From Diatrype stigma (taxonomy: Eukaryota > Ascomycota > Sordariomycetes > Xylariales > Diatrypaceae), in the NCBI GenBank assembly GCA_022225965.2, contig JAKJXP020000096.1, positions 1 through 64,000 of the forward strand: a stretch of 64,000 nucleotides of DNA, in the 5' to 3' direction. The translations under genes were made by a program, and so were the position numbers. Numbering within the stretch: position 1 is the stretch's first letter; every line of letters starts with the position of its first letter. Below the pieces are notes generated by a model. It was not told the origin of the DNA. It did no database searches and saw only the letters and a program-made list of their open reading frames with translations. Shown here in pieces: positions 1 through 12,580 of the stretch.

Positions 1-1688
1 CAACCCCCCCCCCCCCCCCCTTTCCCCCTTTTCCTATGAAGAATAGCAACACAATCTTTGAGGCTTAGCCCGTAACTTTTACTTGCTTTCCCAGGTAGAA
101 ATAATTAAGCTTGAAAGAGCACAAGATGGATGTGATTAGTTGGGGTACTTAGGTTGAGAGACAGTCAAACAACAGCCAGCTTCCTCGTATAGGGGACTAA
201 CGTAACCATTTTCTTTTTTCGCTTAGTCGCTGTCAATTACACACAAGCTGAAGCCTTATAGTCTCGCTGAGGCTTTACTTATCAAGGGCTGTATGACCCC
301 TTGTCTTCCCACCCTTTCTTGAAAATCAGATAGAATCCGCTCTTCAAGGGATTACTCCTTAGTATAAACCAGACTAAATTCGTTATCTCCTGGTAGGCTA
401 CCTGGCAAGTAGCCATTCAAGTGAAAATGGGATTGAAGTCGTAGGTTGATAGGCGGTAAGGAAGGGGTTTGATCAAACACTTAGACTTCCCCAAGATGAC
501 ATGGTAGTGATGAAGGCACGGAGGCCACGTCGAAAGCCCCTGTAGCTGCAATAGCCATCGCATAGTCATACCACTATAGCCTCGGTATGTGGCTGAATGA
601 GAGAGAGCAACCACGATAGTGAGAGCTTGTCAGTGTACTGAGTAGTGTAGGCACGTATGTGAAGCAAACAGGTATGGAGACTTGCCGGCTTGTTTCCCCG
701 CAACTTCGACAAACGTCAGGCGGACTGATATGAGGTGCAAGTAGGCTGAACATCGAAGCATAATAACTCAGAGTGGAATTCTGTGACTTTTGAATACAAG
801 ATATAGAGGCTTGTGACTATTATGTAGTAAGGTCATTGTAGGTGTGTTGGAAAGGAGTAAGAACTAGAAGTCAAGAACTTGATTTACATTAACTTCTTGC
901 CTTCCCCGGGAGTTTCTACTTGACTCAGTTCTCCAAAGGCCTGGACTTTTAGAAATTACATAGTAATATATAATAAAACCTCGGCCTCCAACAGTCTTAT
1001 GAGCTAGTTGGCATGCATATTTATATGATCACTCGAAGCCGGCCTAGGCTTACAATTTCAAAGCAGTTCTACTGATGGGAAAGCAGCATCATTGGCTTTT
1101 CAGATACTCACCATATGACAACTAATATAATAAACATCTGGGAAATATTAATACGTCGTATAACCCTGAAATCGAGAGACTGTAGATAGCGCACTACCAC
1201 TGATGTCGTTGTGCTTTTCTAGAATTCCAACCTTCGTATATATATGCTCTTCAGGAGTCGGTTATGGCGTTTACGAATGAGCTATAACTGCCTGAACAGA
1301 TCTATGACTTTTGAAAATGCGCCTCAAAGCTCCAAGTACACTAGGTAAGTATGAGGCAGGGGTCGGTTTCCCCTATCTACGAAGTCATGTGAGGTGCTCC
1401 TCTGAATAGGGGCCCCTATCTAACATCATCAGGTTATCTGTCGGCTTTGACTGGTACGAATAGGAGATATTGCTCTGACCTATTCTTGGGTTTTTAGCTC
1501 ATAATCACGGACCACACGGTAGTTATCAGCGACTTTGGGAGTCCCCAGCTGGGCATTCCATAGTAGCTTTAGCTATATCCATGATGACACTATGAGTCGT
1601 TCGATCCAACAGTAGATTCCTTATATATTCGTATCATCGTAGTCAACACATGACTCCTCGCCTGTACATAGACAGGGATTAGACACAT
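1..1688. other. Intergenic, no gene recognised
   Basis: AT-richer sequence with only short open frames that carry no recognisable motif. It starts with a run of C at positions 5-20. I see no transposase, RNA gene or convincing splice structure. The right part is probably the 3' flank of the minus-strand oxidoreductase whose stop codon is at 1689. Confidence 0.6.
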
Positions 1689-3057
1689 TCAGACTAGCTT
1701 CCAAACCCCAGCGTCCGACACTTCGATCTGTACCTCCCGGCCCTCGTCTATACTCCGCCGGCCAGCTTCGAGGATGGCAGTCGTTGCAATAGTATTCTTC
1801 AGCGTAGGGAGAGGCCTCGCGTCTAGATCCTCTGGTCTCAAGGCCTTCGAGTTGACCGCGTTACAGCCGTCGACGAACTTCTCGAAGGAGACGTATCCGT
1901 AGCCGCTCTGGCCGTTGAAGTTTCCCTCCTCGTCCGGCGCGTACCTCATGTAAAAGGGGTTGAACCACTGGAGTTGGCCGGCCGAGTCGTCGGCTACGTC
2001 GTACCCGCGCTTCGCCTGGTTGATGCGGATCTCGCCCCCCTCGGCGAGATAGTGGAAGTACTGGTTGGAGTGCACGCCGGCCTTCTGGGGGGCGGTCCAC
2101 GAGGCGGTATACACGCCGGTAGCCACCTTGCTCGGATCGCTCTTCTTCTTCCAGGTAACCAACAGCGTGATGGTATCCTCCGTGGCCTCGTTGCAACCAA
2201 GGCCTACGGCAATGCCTTTCGTGGCTGAGCCGGCGACCTTGACGGGCAACCAGCCGAACTGCTGCACCATGGAATCGCAGACGTCGATGTGGTGGCTGTT
2301 CAGGTAGTAAGAGATGTCCGAGTCGATGCCGGCCCACGCCTTGAACGTCTCCAACTGGAACTTCGGCTGGGACATGTAGCTGTAGAAGTAGTTGAAGTCG
2401 CCCAGCTTCTGCGCTTTGTACCGAGCGTCGGCGTAGGCCGGGTCGTACCGCTTGTGATGCTCGATGTAGACATAGACGCCATGCTTCTTAGCCGCCTCTA
2501 GCAAAGCCTGGTGGTGCTCCAGAGTCTTCACCGCCGGCTTGGTGATCAAGACGTGGATCTTCCTCTCGATTGCGTACAGGGCAATCGGGTAGTGAGTCGT
2601 GTCCGGGGTGAAGATGGTGATGGCATCTCCCGGCTTCAAAGCGTCAATGGCGGATTTGTAAGACTCGGCATCCTTGGCATTATCCGCCGGATACGATTCA
2701 AACGACACGTCAAGCCCATTGTAGACCTGAGTTATGTTCGTTTCGAGATGTTGTCCTATCTAAAATTAATACCAGTATAATTTCGGGGCAGGGCAGGCAC
2801 GTACTTATCGCTGGAAACTTGGTGCCATTGGTGCCAACCATGCTGAGCTTGCCCACCTTGCCTCGGCGACGAAGATCGAATAGGGTCAAGCCGACTACTC
2901 CCACCTTCTTGTCTGAGCCGGAAGCCCCTCCGCCGACAAAGCCGGTGGTGTACTCGCCAGTCCCGACCTTGAGAAGAATAAGCCGTCACTTCAGCCAAAT
3001 AAAGACGATTAAGTCACGCACCATCAACACATTCAACTTCGCTGCCTCGGCTGCCAT
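1689..3057 (-). CDS. Gfo/Idh/MocA-family NAD(P)-dependent oxidoreductase
   Basis: Three exons on the minus strand: 3022-3057, 2805-2967 and 1689-2755, giving 421 residues. The N-terminus is a Rossmann fold: the glycine motif GTGEYTTG starts at residue 14 and is assembled across intron 1 (ATG|gtgcgt ... cttctcaag|GTC). The second domain carries the EKP-like motif of the family as ITKP, with Lys139, and a conserved [10 protein letters not shown] stretch followed by the mixed alpha/beta substrate domain. The family reduces or oxidises sugars, inositols or sugar acids with NAD(P). The frame, the family-typical stretch [15 protein letters not shown] and its continuation RQHLE fix the intron 2 ends. 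The substrate cannot be read from sequence. It lies divergent to a DapA-family aldolase 3.2 kb away. Cytosolic; no targeting signal seen. Confidence 0.9.
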
Positions 3058-4753
3058 CTTGACTGACTCGTACACGACACTGTACCTGGTATTAACAAGC
3101 TGGGTACCTAGCAGAGACCTCGTCTAGATCTTGATCGGTGTTGAGATGTCAAAGATCGAGGCAGCAAGAAACTTGCCAATTTAGCAAAATATATGAGAAT
3201 GTGGTTCAAGGCAAGAAGTGACTATCTAGTTATGCTACAGCGATTTGAGTTGACGCCATATGGTATGTTGGCGGCACGGCACCCGGACGCATCCAATAGC
3301 TTGGGTAGATGTAAGTCGAACAGAGCTACCCCGTACCCCGTCCCCTTCAGCGCCGTCTGTATCCGATCCACCAATGAACTATGACCTCACAGCAGCCACT
3401 CGCGGAGAAATTATCCAGGGGGGCCAATCCGAAACGGTCAAAAGGCAAGTCGCTAGGTACCTAGAGAGATCCCTCCAGGCTAGCTCGGTATAAGTGGCAG
3501 ACCGGGTAGGCACCACCTGGGCAGTGGTTACCTCCTAGGATGTATGTCTGGGACAAATGGTGGTGGAAAGAAGCTAGAATTTCGAGAAAATAATTACTAG
3601 GTAGTACCTACTTAGACTCTAATCCTAGACTCTAGACCTAGACTCCAGGAGGTAGTTTTCGCCGAATAGCCACCCGTTCCCATGCCGCTAATCGGGAATA
3701 GACAAATCGCGGCTTAGGTCGACATTGTCGGAGAACGGTTGCCGAAGGTCCAATGCTCTCTTACATCACATATCATGTGCATATCTTCTTTCTTGCCTAC
3801 CCATCAGTAATAAGACTACTTGATTTTGGTTTTGGCACAAATCGCGAGGTGCTGAACCAACAAGCATCATACCTGATGTACTTAGGTATTATTATATGAC
3901 CAAGTATGAAGTATAACACGACCGTTCTATAGCATAACCAATGCCCCGCCCCCACGTAGGTACAAAAGTTATTGCCCCACCTGAATTAAGCGAGACGTGA
4001 CGATAAAAGGAGGGGCAGAATCCGTTCCTGATCAAATTCATTACTCCCTGGCATTATTTTCTACACGCTGAAGACTATGAAAGGCGTTGCGGTGTCGATA
4101 TACCGGCTAAATTCCCATCCTGCAGGTACAGAAGCGACGCAGGCGGTGGTAGCTAACTCAGGTAGGCATCTATGTACGGCTGTACTATGTACGGCTGTAC
4201 GGATGTATGCGACTCTACCTACATACCTAGCAGCCCAGGTACCTATGCAAGCAACAGGCCTTAAAACCAATATAAGTCTTAACACAAATCATACGCAGTG
4301 AAAACCGCCTACATGAATCCTCCACGCGTTCATGTCTGGCATGGTAGAAGGTGGTAGTAGTAGGTAAGTACCTATCTAGCTTATAATACTATAGTCAGGT
4401 AGTTGTAGTTGAGCTCCAAGGTTGAGTGTTCCCCTCGCTCCTCCCCTGATTCGAGGGAAAACTCCAGTGTGGAATTTCCCCGCGAATATAAACCAATCGA
4501 CCCAGTGTCTATTGCTACCGGTATGTATTTCGTATCTACATATTCTTGATGCACTCATCCAGATTTCTAACCAGGCTCAACATAGCGGTGTCTGTAGCAA
4601 GTGTGCAAGTTGATATTAAGAATTCCAATCACTTACTATAACATTTATAAAGTCTTCGGATGGATAAAAATAGTCAATGAAATATGAATGCGTCGGGCCC
4701 GAATGTGTCCATCCATTATCTGTTAGGGTCTCTAGCAGTGCTTAGGAAGGTAC

Positions 4754-4809
4754 GTGAGTGCTTGAGTGCTTGGGTGCTTGAGTGCTTGGGTGCTTGAGTG
4801 CTTGGGTGC
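4754..4809. repeat. 10-bp minisatellite
   Basis: About five and a half head-to-tail copies of a 10-bp unit, GTGCTTGAGT alternating with GTGCTTGGGT. Copies differ only at the A/G position, so the array looks young. Nothing coding depends on it. Confidence 0.85.
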
Positions 4810-6075
4810 CCTTCCACATGTTGTCTTGACCCCACATTTCGGTAGACAACCCGGTCCACCACTTTCAACCGACCGATCGCCGGCCCTTCTGCATCTTCTT
4901 CGCCTGTCTTCTGCAGCCCAACGATTAACGACCTCCCTTCAGACTCATCATTTATCACCACCAGCCTCGTAAAAACCCTTACATACAACTTTGGTGCATA
5001 CCCCCTGACTTCTAGAACTAGCGGCGCTCTGCACAGGAGCATCATCCTCGTGAGAATTCGTAAGACTGCCCCCCTTTTTGTAGGAATGTCGTCCATACTC
5101 ATCGCAAGTAACCCATTGCAGTGTGCTGCCTGTCGCCCTGCGATACACAACCGCTCCATAGGCTAGACCAGCGGTCGTACAATGAATTGGAGAAGACAGA
5201 GATTCGACAACATGAAAAGCCGTTTCTTCCTATTGCAGATCATTTCGTTCCTCGTCAGCCCAAGCAACCTCCTCAAGGCCGGCATAGTGTGTAAGCACAT
5301 CGTCGCAGTCAAGTGAACCAATCACCATGTTGTTCTAGAAACGGCACTGCTTCTTTCCACACCTCCTTACATGACCTCGACCTCTCAGGCCACCCTCTAG
5401 ATGTAACTCCCACATCACGACCGACTTGTGAGCTCTCTCTTTGGGCGCAACCCCTAGCTACGGCCCGCCAGTCATGCGACCAAAAGTCGATGCGTATGGG
5501 GTAGCACACCAAATAACACAGGGAATTAACCCATGATGGACACCTCCTCTTCGTAGCCCAAGCGTGAAGAGCTGCATGGGTGGCTTACCTGTCTCATTTA
5601 TACTTTGATTGTTTTATCTAAGGTCGAGGTGCAAGTGGCCCGCAACGTGCCGGTCCGAGGCCAACGGTGCTGCCCAGGTGTCCTCCACTGCTACGTACTC
5701 CAGCACCTGTTCCTTTGCGGTCTTACGTTTTTTGCGGAGAAGACAGAGACACGGAGACCGCAGAGACCCGAAATCCCTACATTTTGCTTTCTGACTAGTG
5801 ACATCGGGACTGCCTTAGCTCGCTATGCCGGGTCATCTTGCGTGCTTGCTGGCCCAACGAAATAAATGCAGCCCGAGTGGTCGCCTACCTCGGAGCAAAG
5901 ACCTTGCGAGCGTGAAGCTAAAGCACGGGAGACTATACACTTAAGTACATATTCCTTCAAGGTGCTGACCCACCCCGGCAATAGATACAGAGTGGCCGAT
6001 ATAAGCAACATCAATTGGTGTTAGGTCATGGAAAGTGTCCTACGGCTATCTAGGTGCGACTCTGCTGGCGCCCTT

Positions 6076-6082
6076 TATAAAT
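6076..6082 (+). promoter_or_regulatory. TATA-like box of the DapA-family gene
   Basis: TATAAAT about 170 nt before the chosen ATG. Its position inside an upstream in-frame open stretch argues that translation starts at 6247 and not at 6028. Confidence 0.45.
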
Positions 6083-6246
6083 ATTGCACCACTGTCACTT
6101 CTCTTCCCCTGAATTCTTCCTACCAGCGCCCCTTCTGCCGTGCTATCTCCTCTAAGCCAGCCCGGTGTGCTAGAGTCCAACGGTCGCTGGGCCCATCCGT
6201 ATCAACCTCCACTTCTTCCCAAACCTTTCCCACACCACGAACAATC

Positions 6247-7221
6247 ATGACTGTCGCAAATGGTGAAGGCCGCACGGCCAAGAGGCCGCTGCCATGTGGC
6301 ATATATGCTCCTACCATGACCTTCTTTGACCCTGAGACGGAGGAGCTTGACATCCCAACTATCAAGAAGCATGCTGTGCGCCTCATTAAGGACGGTCTGG
6401 CCGGCTTGACCGTCATGGGATCCAACGGCGAGGCCGTTCACTGTACTCGCGAGGAGAAAGTCACAGCGGTCCGCGCTACCAGAGAAGCTCTGGATGATGC
6501 CGGATTTACCGAGACGCCCGTCATGGTCGGTGCCACAGAGGGCAGCGTTAAAGGGACCATTGAACTCATTAAGGAGACCGCAAAAGTCGGTGCCGATTAT
6601 GTCTTATTGCTCCCGCCCAGCTACTACCGAGCGCAAACAGACGAAGAGACCATCGAGGGATACTTCTTCGCTGTAGCGGATGCAAGCCCGCTACCTCTAA
6701 TCTTGTACAACTACCCTGGGGCTGTGTCTGGCATCGATATGGACTCGGACCTGCTCATCCGGCTCGCCAAGCATCCCAACATTGTCGGCACGAAATTCAC
6801 CTGCGGCAACACGGGAAAGCTCACGCGCGTGGCGCTTGCTGTTGACGCTAAGACACCCTCGTCCGAGGGTAGCGGCTACATGGCTTTTGGTGGCATGTGC
6901 GATTTCACGGTGCAGACGCTGGCATCGGGTGGCAGCGGCATCATCGCTGGGGGTGCTAATGTCATGCCCAAGGTGTGCGTCAAAGTGTGGAACCTGTATG
7001 CCGAGGGGAAAATAGAGGAGGCCATCGCGCTGCAGAAGATCCTATCCCGCGGCGACTGGTTCCTGACCAAGGCGGCTATCGCAGGCACCAAACAGGCTAT
7101 TCAAAGCTACTTCGGCTACGGCGGTTACCCGCGGCGGCCGCTCAAGCGCCTTGAAAAGGCCAGAGTAGAGTCAATCGCTGACGGCATAAAGGAGGCTATG
7201 GAGATCGAGAAGTCCCTATAG
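6247..7221 (+). CDS. DapA-family (dihydrodipicolinate synthase-like) class I aldolase
   Basis: Intronless, 324 residues. This is a TIM-barrel pyruvate-type lyase or aldolase. The Schiff-base lysine is Lys183 in IVGTKFTCGN, the catalytic tyrosine is Tyr154 in LYNYPG, and the early substrate-carboxylate loop is GSNGEAVH. Fungi lack the diaminopimelate route to lysine, so members of this family are usually 2-keto-3-deoxy-sugar-acid aldolases or hydroxy-oxoglutarate/proline-type aldolases. The exact substrate is not readable here. I chose the ATG at 6247 (context aatcATGa) because the family similarity begins shortly after it. The open frame extends upstream to 6028, but that part contains a TATA-like box and low-complexity Ser/Thr/Arg sequence. 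A mitochondrial leader starting at 6028 is the alternative. Divergent from the MocA-type oxidoreductase. Confidence 0.9.
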   Translation: MTVANGEGRTAKRPLPCGIYAPTMTFFDPETEELDIPTIKKHAVRLIKDGLAGLTVMGSNGEAVHCTREEKVTAVRATREALDDAGFTETPVMVGATEGSVKGTIELIKETAKVGADYVLLLPPSYYRAQTDEETIEGYFFAVADASPLPLILYNYPGAVSGIDMDSDLLIRLAKHPNIVGTKFTCGNTGKLTRVALAVDAKTPSSEGSGYMAFGGMCDFTVQTLASGGSGIIAGGANVMPKVCVKVWNLYAEGKIEEAIALQKILSRGDWFLTKAAIAGTKQAIQSYFGYGGYPRRPLKRLEKARVESIADGIKEAMEIEKSL

Positions 7222-9707
7222 TCGTACCGAAACTCTTGCAACTCCCTCTCCACTAGACATCGATCCGGAAGTAAAGAGGGAAAAAGTGTGGTGATGGGGT
7301 TGGTGGGGATACATTCTAGCTAACCTTCTCTCCAATGATTCACGTGGTGTCTAACCACATTAACGGTACCATGTCGGCTCTTGGCTCGTCGCTTCGTCCA
7401 TTTAGCCGCTGCATCCTGCATCTACGTATGACTCCAGCTCATACACACTACTCCCACATAACACCCGTCATATACACGAATACGTGCGTACATAAGTGTA
7501 TGCATGGGCACGCACGAAGCCATTTTTAGCAAGCTACTGGTTCTCGTAACCCGTTTCCCTCTTATTGGAAAGAAGTAAAATGCGGGGTTTCACAGGTTCT
7601 CGGGCTGCCGTCCAGGGCAGTTGATCCAGGGAAAAGGAGAAACGGTCGAATGGATACATGAATGAATGGACGCCTGAGGCTCTTTCTTTCTCTGCTTACT
7701 TCCCTGCCTTCTTCCGTCCTTCCCTGCATATCGTGGCACGGCGTGGCATGGCTTGGCAAGGTTACTAGGGCTGGGCGAGGCAGGGCAGAGCGTGGCTTGG
7801 GCTCCCCCCCCCCCATCGTGACCTAGGTTCTCTTTTCCCCAATACCACGTCGTCACGTCACTTCACGTCACGTCACATTGCTCTTACTTTTGAATCTCTA
7901 AACCCGTCTTATACCCAGTGTATCTATCATATATACCTGCTTACGTTGATCTAAACTGCGCTCGAGTGATACCCTCTGTCCCCTTCTCCGATAGGCCCTA
8001 GGTCAGGTCGTTCCGTGAATTACCAGACAGGTTATAGACTTCACTTACCTAGCCTATATCCTACGTGCGTGCTTTCATGAATACCCATGTATCCGTATAC
8101 TCATATACCCAATCTGGTTACCTATTCGCACGTACATAGGTGCGTGTGCCGTATGCCTTCTACCTCTCCCTACCTTACCATTCATCCCAGTTCGTGACGA
8201 CGACGGCGTAGGGCCCAGAAAGGGGGGTGGTTTTGGAGGGTTCGCATTCTTCAGCCACCCCGCTTCAGAAGATACAGTGTTGTGGCATAATAAGCTCTCC
8301 CTACATGCGTGGAGACATAACAACTATACATGTACTCTCCTACCTCTCTCTGCCTCACTTTACCTACTCTACTGCTCACTAAGTACCACTTATGTACTAG
8401 GTAGCTACTCCCTAGGCATAACCTACATATGTAGCTACGAGTCTTGGTTGTGGATCTTGCTATTATATGAGACATAAACAGATAGATAGAGCTTAGTATT
8501 TGGTTTCGACTTCAGTCATGGAATACTGTTCTATATTTCTGCCCTATGCAAATCGCCTTGGACCGGACGGATCATGCTTCTTTGGGAGGGGCGGGGGTAG
8601 AACAGCCATGGGGCTCACGTTCCCGTTTTCCTCGATACAGGCAGGTACTTGACTCAAGCTTATCTGTCACCGGGCTAGTTAGCTAGCTTGTGTGTCCGTT
8701 GAGTAGCGCTCGTTCCATGGTAATGACGATGGCGGTGACGATGACAGATGATGTTTGAAGTGGTGGTGGGAAATATGCAATTACATTCTAGTCGAGATCG
8801 AAGCATATTGGGATCATGTCAAAAGAGGCTATCAATATCATAATAGTCGTGATTGATTTGAAACAGCCTTATAGTAGTTATTACTACGTTGCAGTGGTAA
8901 GGCTTCGAAGTTCGGATTTGATTCTGCATTGTTGCATAGTTTCTTACTGATAGGTAATATACTCTTTTTGTTCGCATTATGGCACGGACGCCTCTTCTCT
9001 ACGAAGTGGTAATCCTCCATCACCTCAACACACATAGGGTTACTTCTGTAAAGGGTGAAAAGGGGGGGGGGGGGGTTCTGCAAGATATATGCAGGGCTCC
9101 CCGTCACCTTCTCAGGGACTTTTTGGGCTCTCCGGCCTTTGGATACCTAGGTACTAGGTAGATAGTTATCTACATACCTACCTACCTACTCCCCGATCCA
9201 TGCCGGGCCGCTCTATTTGAGCCCATCGATATAAGATCTATTGTCCTTCAGGGTTCTGGCACCTGGGGTCTCCTTCCTACTCTCCATCCACCCGTGTCCA
9301 TCCACCCGTGAGACTCGAGGGCTTAGATATGATTAGGACGCGGTGGGTACTGCCGGGGGACGGGAAATGGGGTGAGGCGAGGGGGAGATAGGCAAGCAAG
9401 AAGATGGCAGAGGGTGGACAGACGTCCTAATCTCTATATAATCTAGTTAGGGGTATTGCTGATGTAGGCGTCCTCCAATCCCCACTCCATCTTCTATGGC
9501 AACCAAGCCACGCCTCGCCGCGCGTATTGCGCGTTTCCACTCGGTTTGATCGGGTCCGGTTTGGTTGTTCTCCCAGCATCCCTACCGTCATTGATCACTA
9601 CCAATTGGTATCTGTAGTCATCGATCATGGGTAACCCATCAGAGAACAAAATAGCCTCATTATCAATCCTTTCGTCCATTGAGGCTCGAATTTCGATGAT
9701 AATTTCT
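7222..9707. other. Intergenic, no gene recognised
   Basis: No convincing coding exon. It contains a run of 14 G at 9062-9075, short ACGTCA repeats near 7850-7875, and clusters of TAGGTA/TACCTA words near 8390-8420 and 9140-9190. These flank two genes that both end towards this interval (the aldolase from the left, the TDA3-like gene from the right). Confidence 0.6.
9062..9075 (+). repeat. poly-G tract
   Basis: Fourteen consecutive G residues preceded by AAAA. A simple homopolymer, prone to length error in assembly. Confidence 0.85.
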
Positions 9708-11392
9708 TCAGACCCCGAACAATCGCGGATCGAGTTCGCTGATATCAGCGCTCCGCGCCCTGCCCTCGAAGATGAACTCGCTCATGAGCTTCCCCGTGCC
9801 GGGAGCGTTCTGGATGCCCCAACAGGTGTGGGCACTAGCGACCCAGAGGCCGGCGACGTTGGCAGCAGGGCCCACAATCGGCGGACCACCACCCCCTGGA
9901 CCCTCTTCTCCTCCACCTGCGTCGTCTCCACCGCCGCCGCCGCGCTTGTTTTTGTTCTTACTTCTCGAAGCGTGCTGCGGCATGTAGCAGGCCTGCTTAG
10001 CGATGACGGGCGCGGCCGCGAGCCGCGGGCTGACGGTGGCGAGGTAACTGGCCATGTCGTCGCATTGGGCCTCGTCGACGCGGACGAGGTCGGCCGTGTC
10101 AGGCAAGGGGACGGCGCGGTCGGGCTCGCCGCAGGCGTAGACCTCGCCGTTTGGACGGGCGTAGACCTCGGGGTCGACGGGCCCTCGATGGCGACGACCG
10201 CGTGGTCCGCGAGCGCGGTGTGGAGGGACCCAGTCGGCCGGCAGCGTAATATTGGTAAAAACGGCCCAGGGGCTGACGGCGGCGGCGAAGACGACGCTGT
10301 GGGCACGTATGCCCTCGACGGGGGCGCGCGGCAGGACGCGACCCGTCCAGGGACCCGCGGCCACCACCACGTCCGTGACCCCGTGAAGGGTCCCCGCCAT
10401 GTCGCCGCGGGCCCGGTCCGCGTAACCCACGCTCGTGACGGCCGTGCCGGCCTGGTTGAGGCCGATGCCGGTCGCCTGGGCCAGGATGCGGATGTCGGCT
10501 CCGGCATCGCGCGCCAGCGTCGCCATGGCGTAGGTGAAGTGCAGAGGGTGCACCTGGGCCGTCTCGGTGAAGCCGGGGAGCCCCATCTCGGCGAACTCTT
10601 GCACCACGTCCCCGTTGAACCAGTCTAGGTCCGGCGGCAGCTTAGACTCGTGGAGCAGCGCGGCCGCTTTCTTGTTCTGCTTGGGGAGCTTCTCCCAGTC
10701 CTTCCCGTTCCCGTCCTGTTGTTGTTGTTGTGGCGGCTGTCCATTCGGGCTGCTACTACCACTCAGCTCCGTCGGTGTTGCCGTAAGCCCCCCTCCGTTG
10801 CTCCCTCCTCCATTGGCCCCTTGCTTTACAGGCGTCGCGACCCTTGATTTGGATTTCCTGGGTGTCGATGTACCGTTACCGTTGAGGTCAGCCTTCTTAA
10901 CTACTGCCGATATCTGGCCGCAATTCACGCGGCGGTATCCCCATCGTTCGGCGCCGCCGTGCTCGGCGGCGAGTTCGGCGTGCAATCGGTAGGAGAGGGG
11001 CACGATGCATTCCGGGTAGGCCCACAGCCCCAGGAGCCCGCCTGCCTTCCCCGAGGCGCCGGCAGCTATGGACGTCGCTTCGAGCAGTGTGATGTGGTGG
11101 ATCAGGGGGTTGAAGGAGGGATGCCGCGTCAGGTAATATGCGGTTGTGCAGCCGATGACTCCACCGCCTAGTGACTGATGTGATTAGTTGTAGTTCGTTC
11201 TTATCGCCACTGCACTGTCTATCACCAATGCGAGTATCCGAGTATCTACTTCGTGGTTCTTATTTTATTTTAGTCGCCTGGGCGTATTCCCGGCGCGTAA
11301 TGGGCGTAGAATAGAACGCGTTCTACAGGCGACAGAAGGCGTATGTGTACAAGCTTACCTATTATGATGATATTTCGTGGCCGCGGCTCCAT
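9708..11392 (-). CDS. TDA3: TDA3-like FAD-dependent oxidoreductase (DAO fold)
   Basis: Two minus-strand exons, 11359-11392 and 9708-11167, encode 497 residues. The intron splits the dinucleotide-binding motif: exon 1 reads MEPRPRNIIIIG and exon 2 continues GGVIGCTTAYYL, so the GxGxxG motif sits at residues 12-17. Next comes a typical FAD-family segment ending in GASGKAGGLLG. The C-terminus has the conserved HTCWGIQNAPGTGKLMSE stretch that closes the FAD site, followed by AxSADIxxLDP as in yeast Tda3. Yeast Tda3 is a putative oxidoreductase linked to late endosome-to-Golgi transport; its substrate is unknown. A Gly/Ser/Gln-rich insertion at about residues 95-160 and a Gly-rich one near 435 interrupt the fold and are probably surface loops. 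The opposite strand is also open here because of high GC content; that is a shadow. Confidence 0.88.
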
Positions 11393-12580
11393 AGCTGAGG
11401 CAGCTGAGGCAGCTGATAGCTGAGATAGCTGATAACTGGAAAAGCCGTGGTGGGATTTTGGTGGTTCACCTCCCTCCTGCTCTACTGTCTAAGCTTTCCA
11501 ATGGCTGCAACTGCAGGTGGTACCTAGAAGGTCGGTCGGTCGGTCGAATTGCACCAGCAGAATCTGGCCTTCACATGCTTGTTTTGCATTCATTGATCGC
11601 GACTGCAATTGTGTAGGGCTAAGTGGCTGCTGCTGCTATTCATCCGATTTCGTGGCTCAACCCTCCAGTTCAGATGTTTCTTGGCTTGGGACACGTTCGG
11701 ACTGTGTGGTTTAAGCGTGGATCTGAAGCTTGAGACTGAGACTGAGACGGGAGGAATGGAATGATCGAACGTCGCGCGTCGTCAGCTGATCTGATCCATC
11801 TCCAGTGCAGTTGCATCCAACCGACTGCCTACCTGTGTACATACATACATACATACCTAGGTACCTACATACAAAAACGACGTCCACGGTACGAGTACGG
11901 GGTATGCGCACGGGCTGTGACAGGCTGACAGGCTGACAGGCTGGTGGGCTGGCGGGCAGGCAGAGAAGCAGCTTCCCTTCTTCATTGAAGAAAATAATAA
12001 ATTGCATCCACCAGCTAGGGTACGAAGTACATTACAGTAGCAGCATGGGTAGGAGCTACCTGACGGTCTTGGCAACTGATGATGTAATCAGAGTGAACTT
12101 TGGAAGTCGCCTGTGATCGCGGGGTTGCCCCTCTGGCATCCATCCAGCCATCCAGCTATCCACCCATCCTCTCTCGGTTGGTGGAAATGCCCAGTAACCA
12201 TCATTGGTATCAGATCATTCAAGTCCCAGACATGAAACAGTTCACAAATACATGTGCATTGGCATGCGTCTAGGATGTCCCGGCTTCGAGGTTGAGTTCC
12301 TGCATAAATAATATAGTTGTAGGTCATACCTTCAGGTTGGTACGTAATGGTGGAATTGATAAGCAAAGGTGAGAGCTGCTACTGGAGCTACTAGAGAACT
12401 TGCCGAGGTTCACAACTGTCAAAGAAGGCAGTTGTCAGGCAAACTCAATGGAACCTGAAGTCTAGAAGAACTTGGAACCTGGAAGCCTTACAAATTACTC
12501 ATCACAATACACAATACACCTACCATCTACCTAGGTAACTACATACCTCTACTAACTCAAGTAGCCTAACGCCACTGAGA
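11393..12580. other. Intergenic between divergent TDA3-like and glutathione peroxidase genes
   Basis: Shared upstream region of two oppositely oriented redox genes. No coding exon recognised. It contains a short GAGGCAGCT-type repeat at 11396-11430, a (CATA)n tract near 11840-11856, and a triplicated GACAGGCT word at 11919-11943. Confidence 0.55.

Larger units (their letters stand above)
3058..6246. other. Intergenic region between divergent metabolic genes
   Basis: No recognisable gene. Short frames exist, for example 4716-5159 minus, but that one runs through a minisatellite and has no family signature. It holds the 10-bp minisatellite at 4754-4809. It also holds a TATA-like box just upstream of the aldolase gene. 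Confidence 0.6.

Noticed and set aside
4716..5159. 147-codon minus-strand frame
   Set aside because: Its end is the translated 10-bp minisatellite; the rest has no recognisable family pattern.
6028..6246. Extended N-terminus of the DapA-family protein
   Set aside because: The stretch contains a TATA-like box and low-complexity sequence; the downstream ATG fits the family length better. A mitochondrial leader is not fully excluded.
9627..10628. 333-codon plus-strand frame over the TDA3-like gene
   Set aside because: Opposite-strand shadow; the minus strand reads a complete FAD oxidoreductase with a coherent splice junction.
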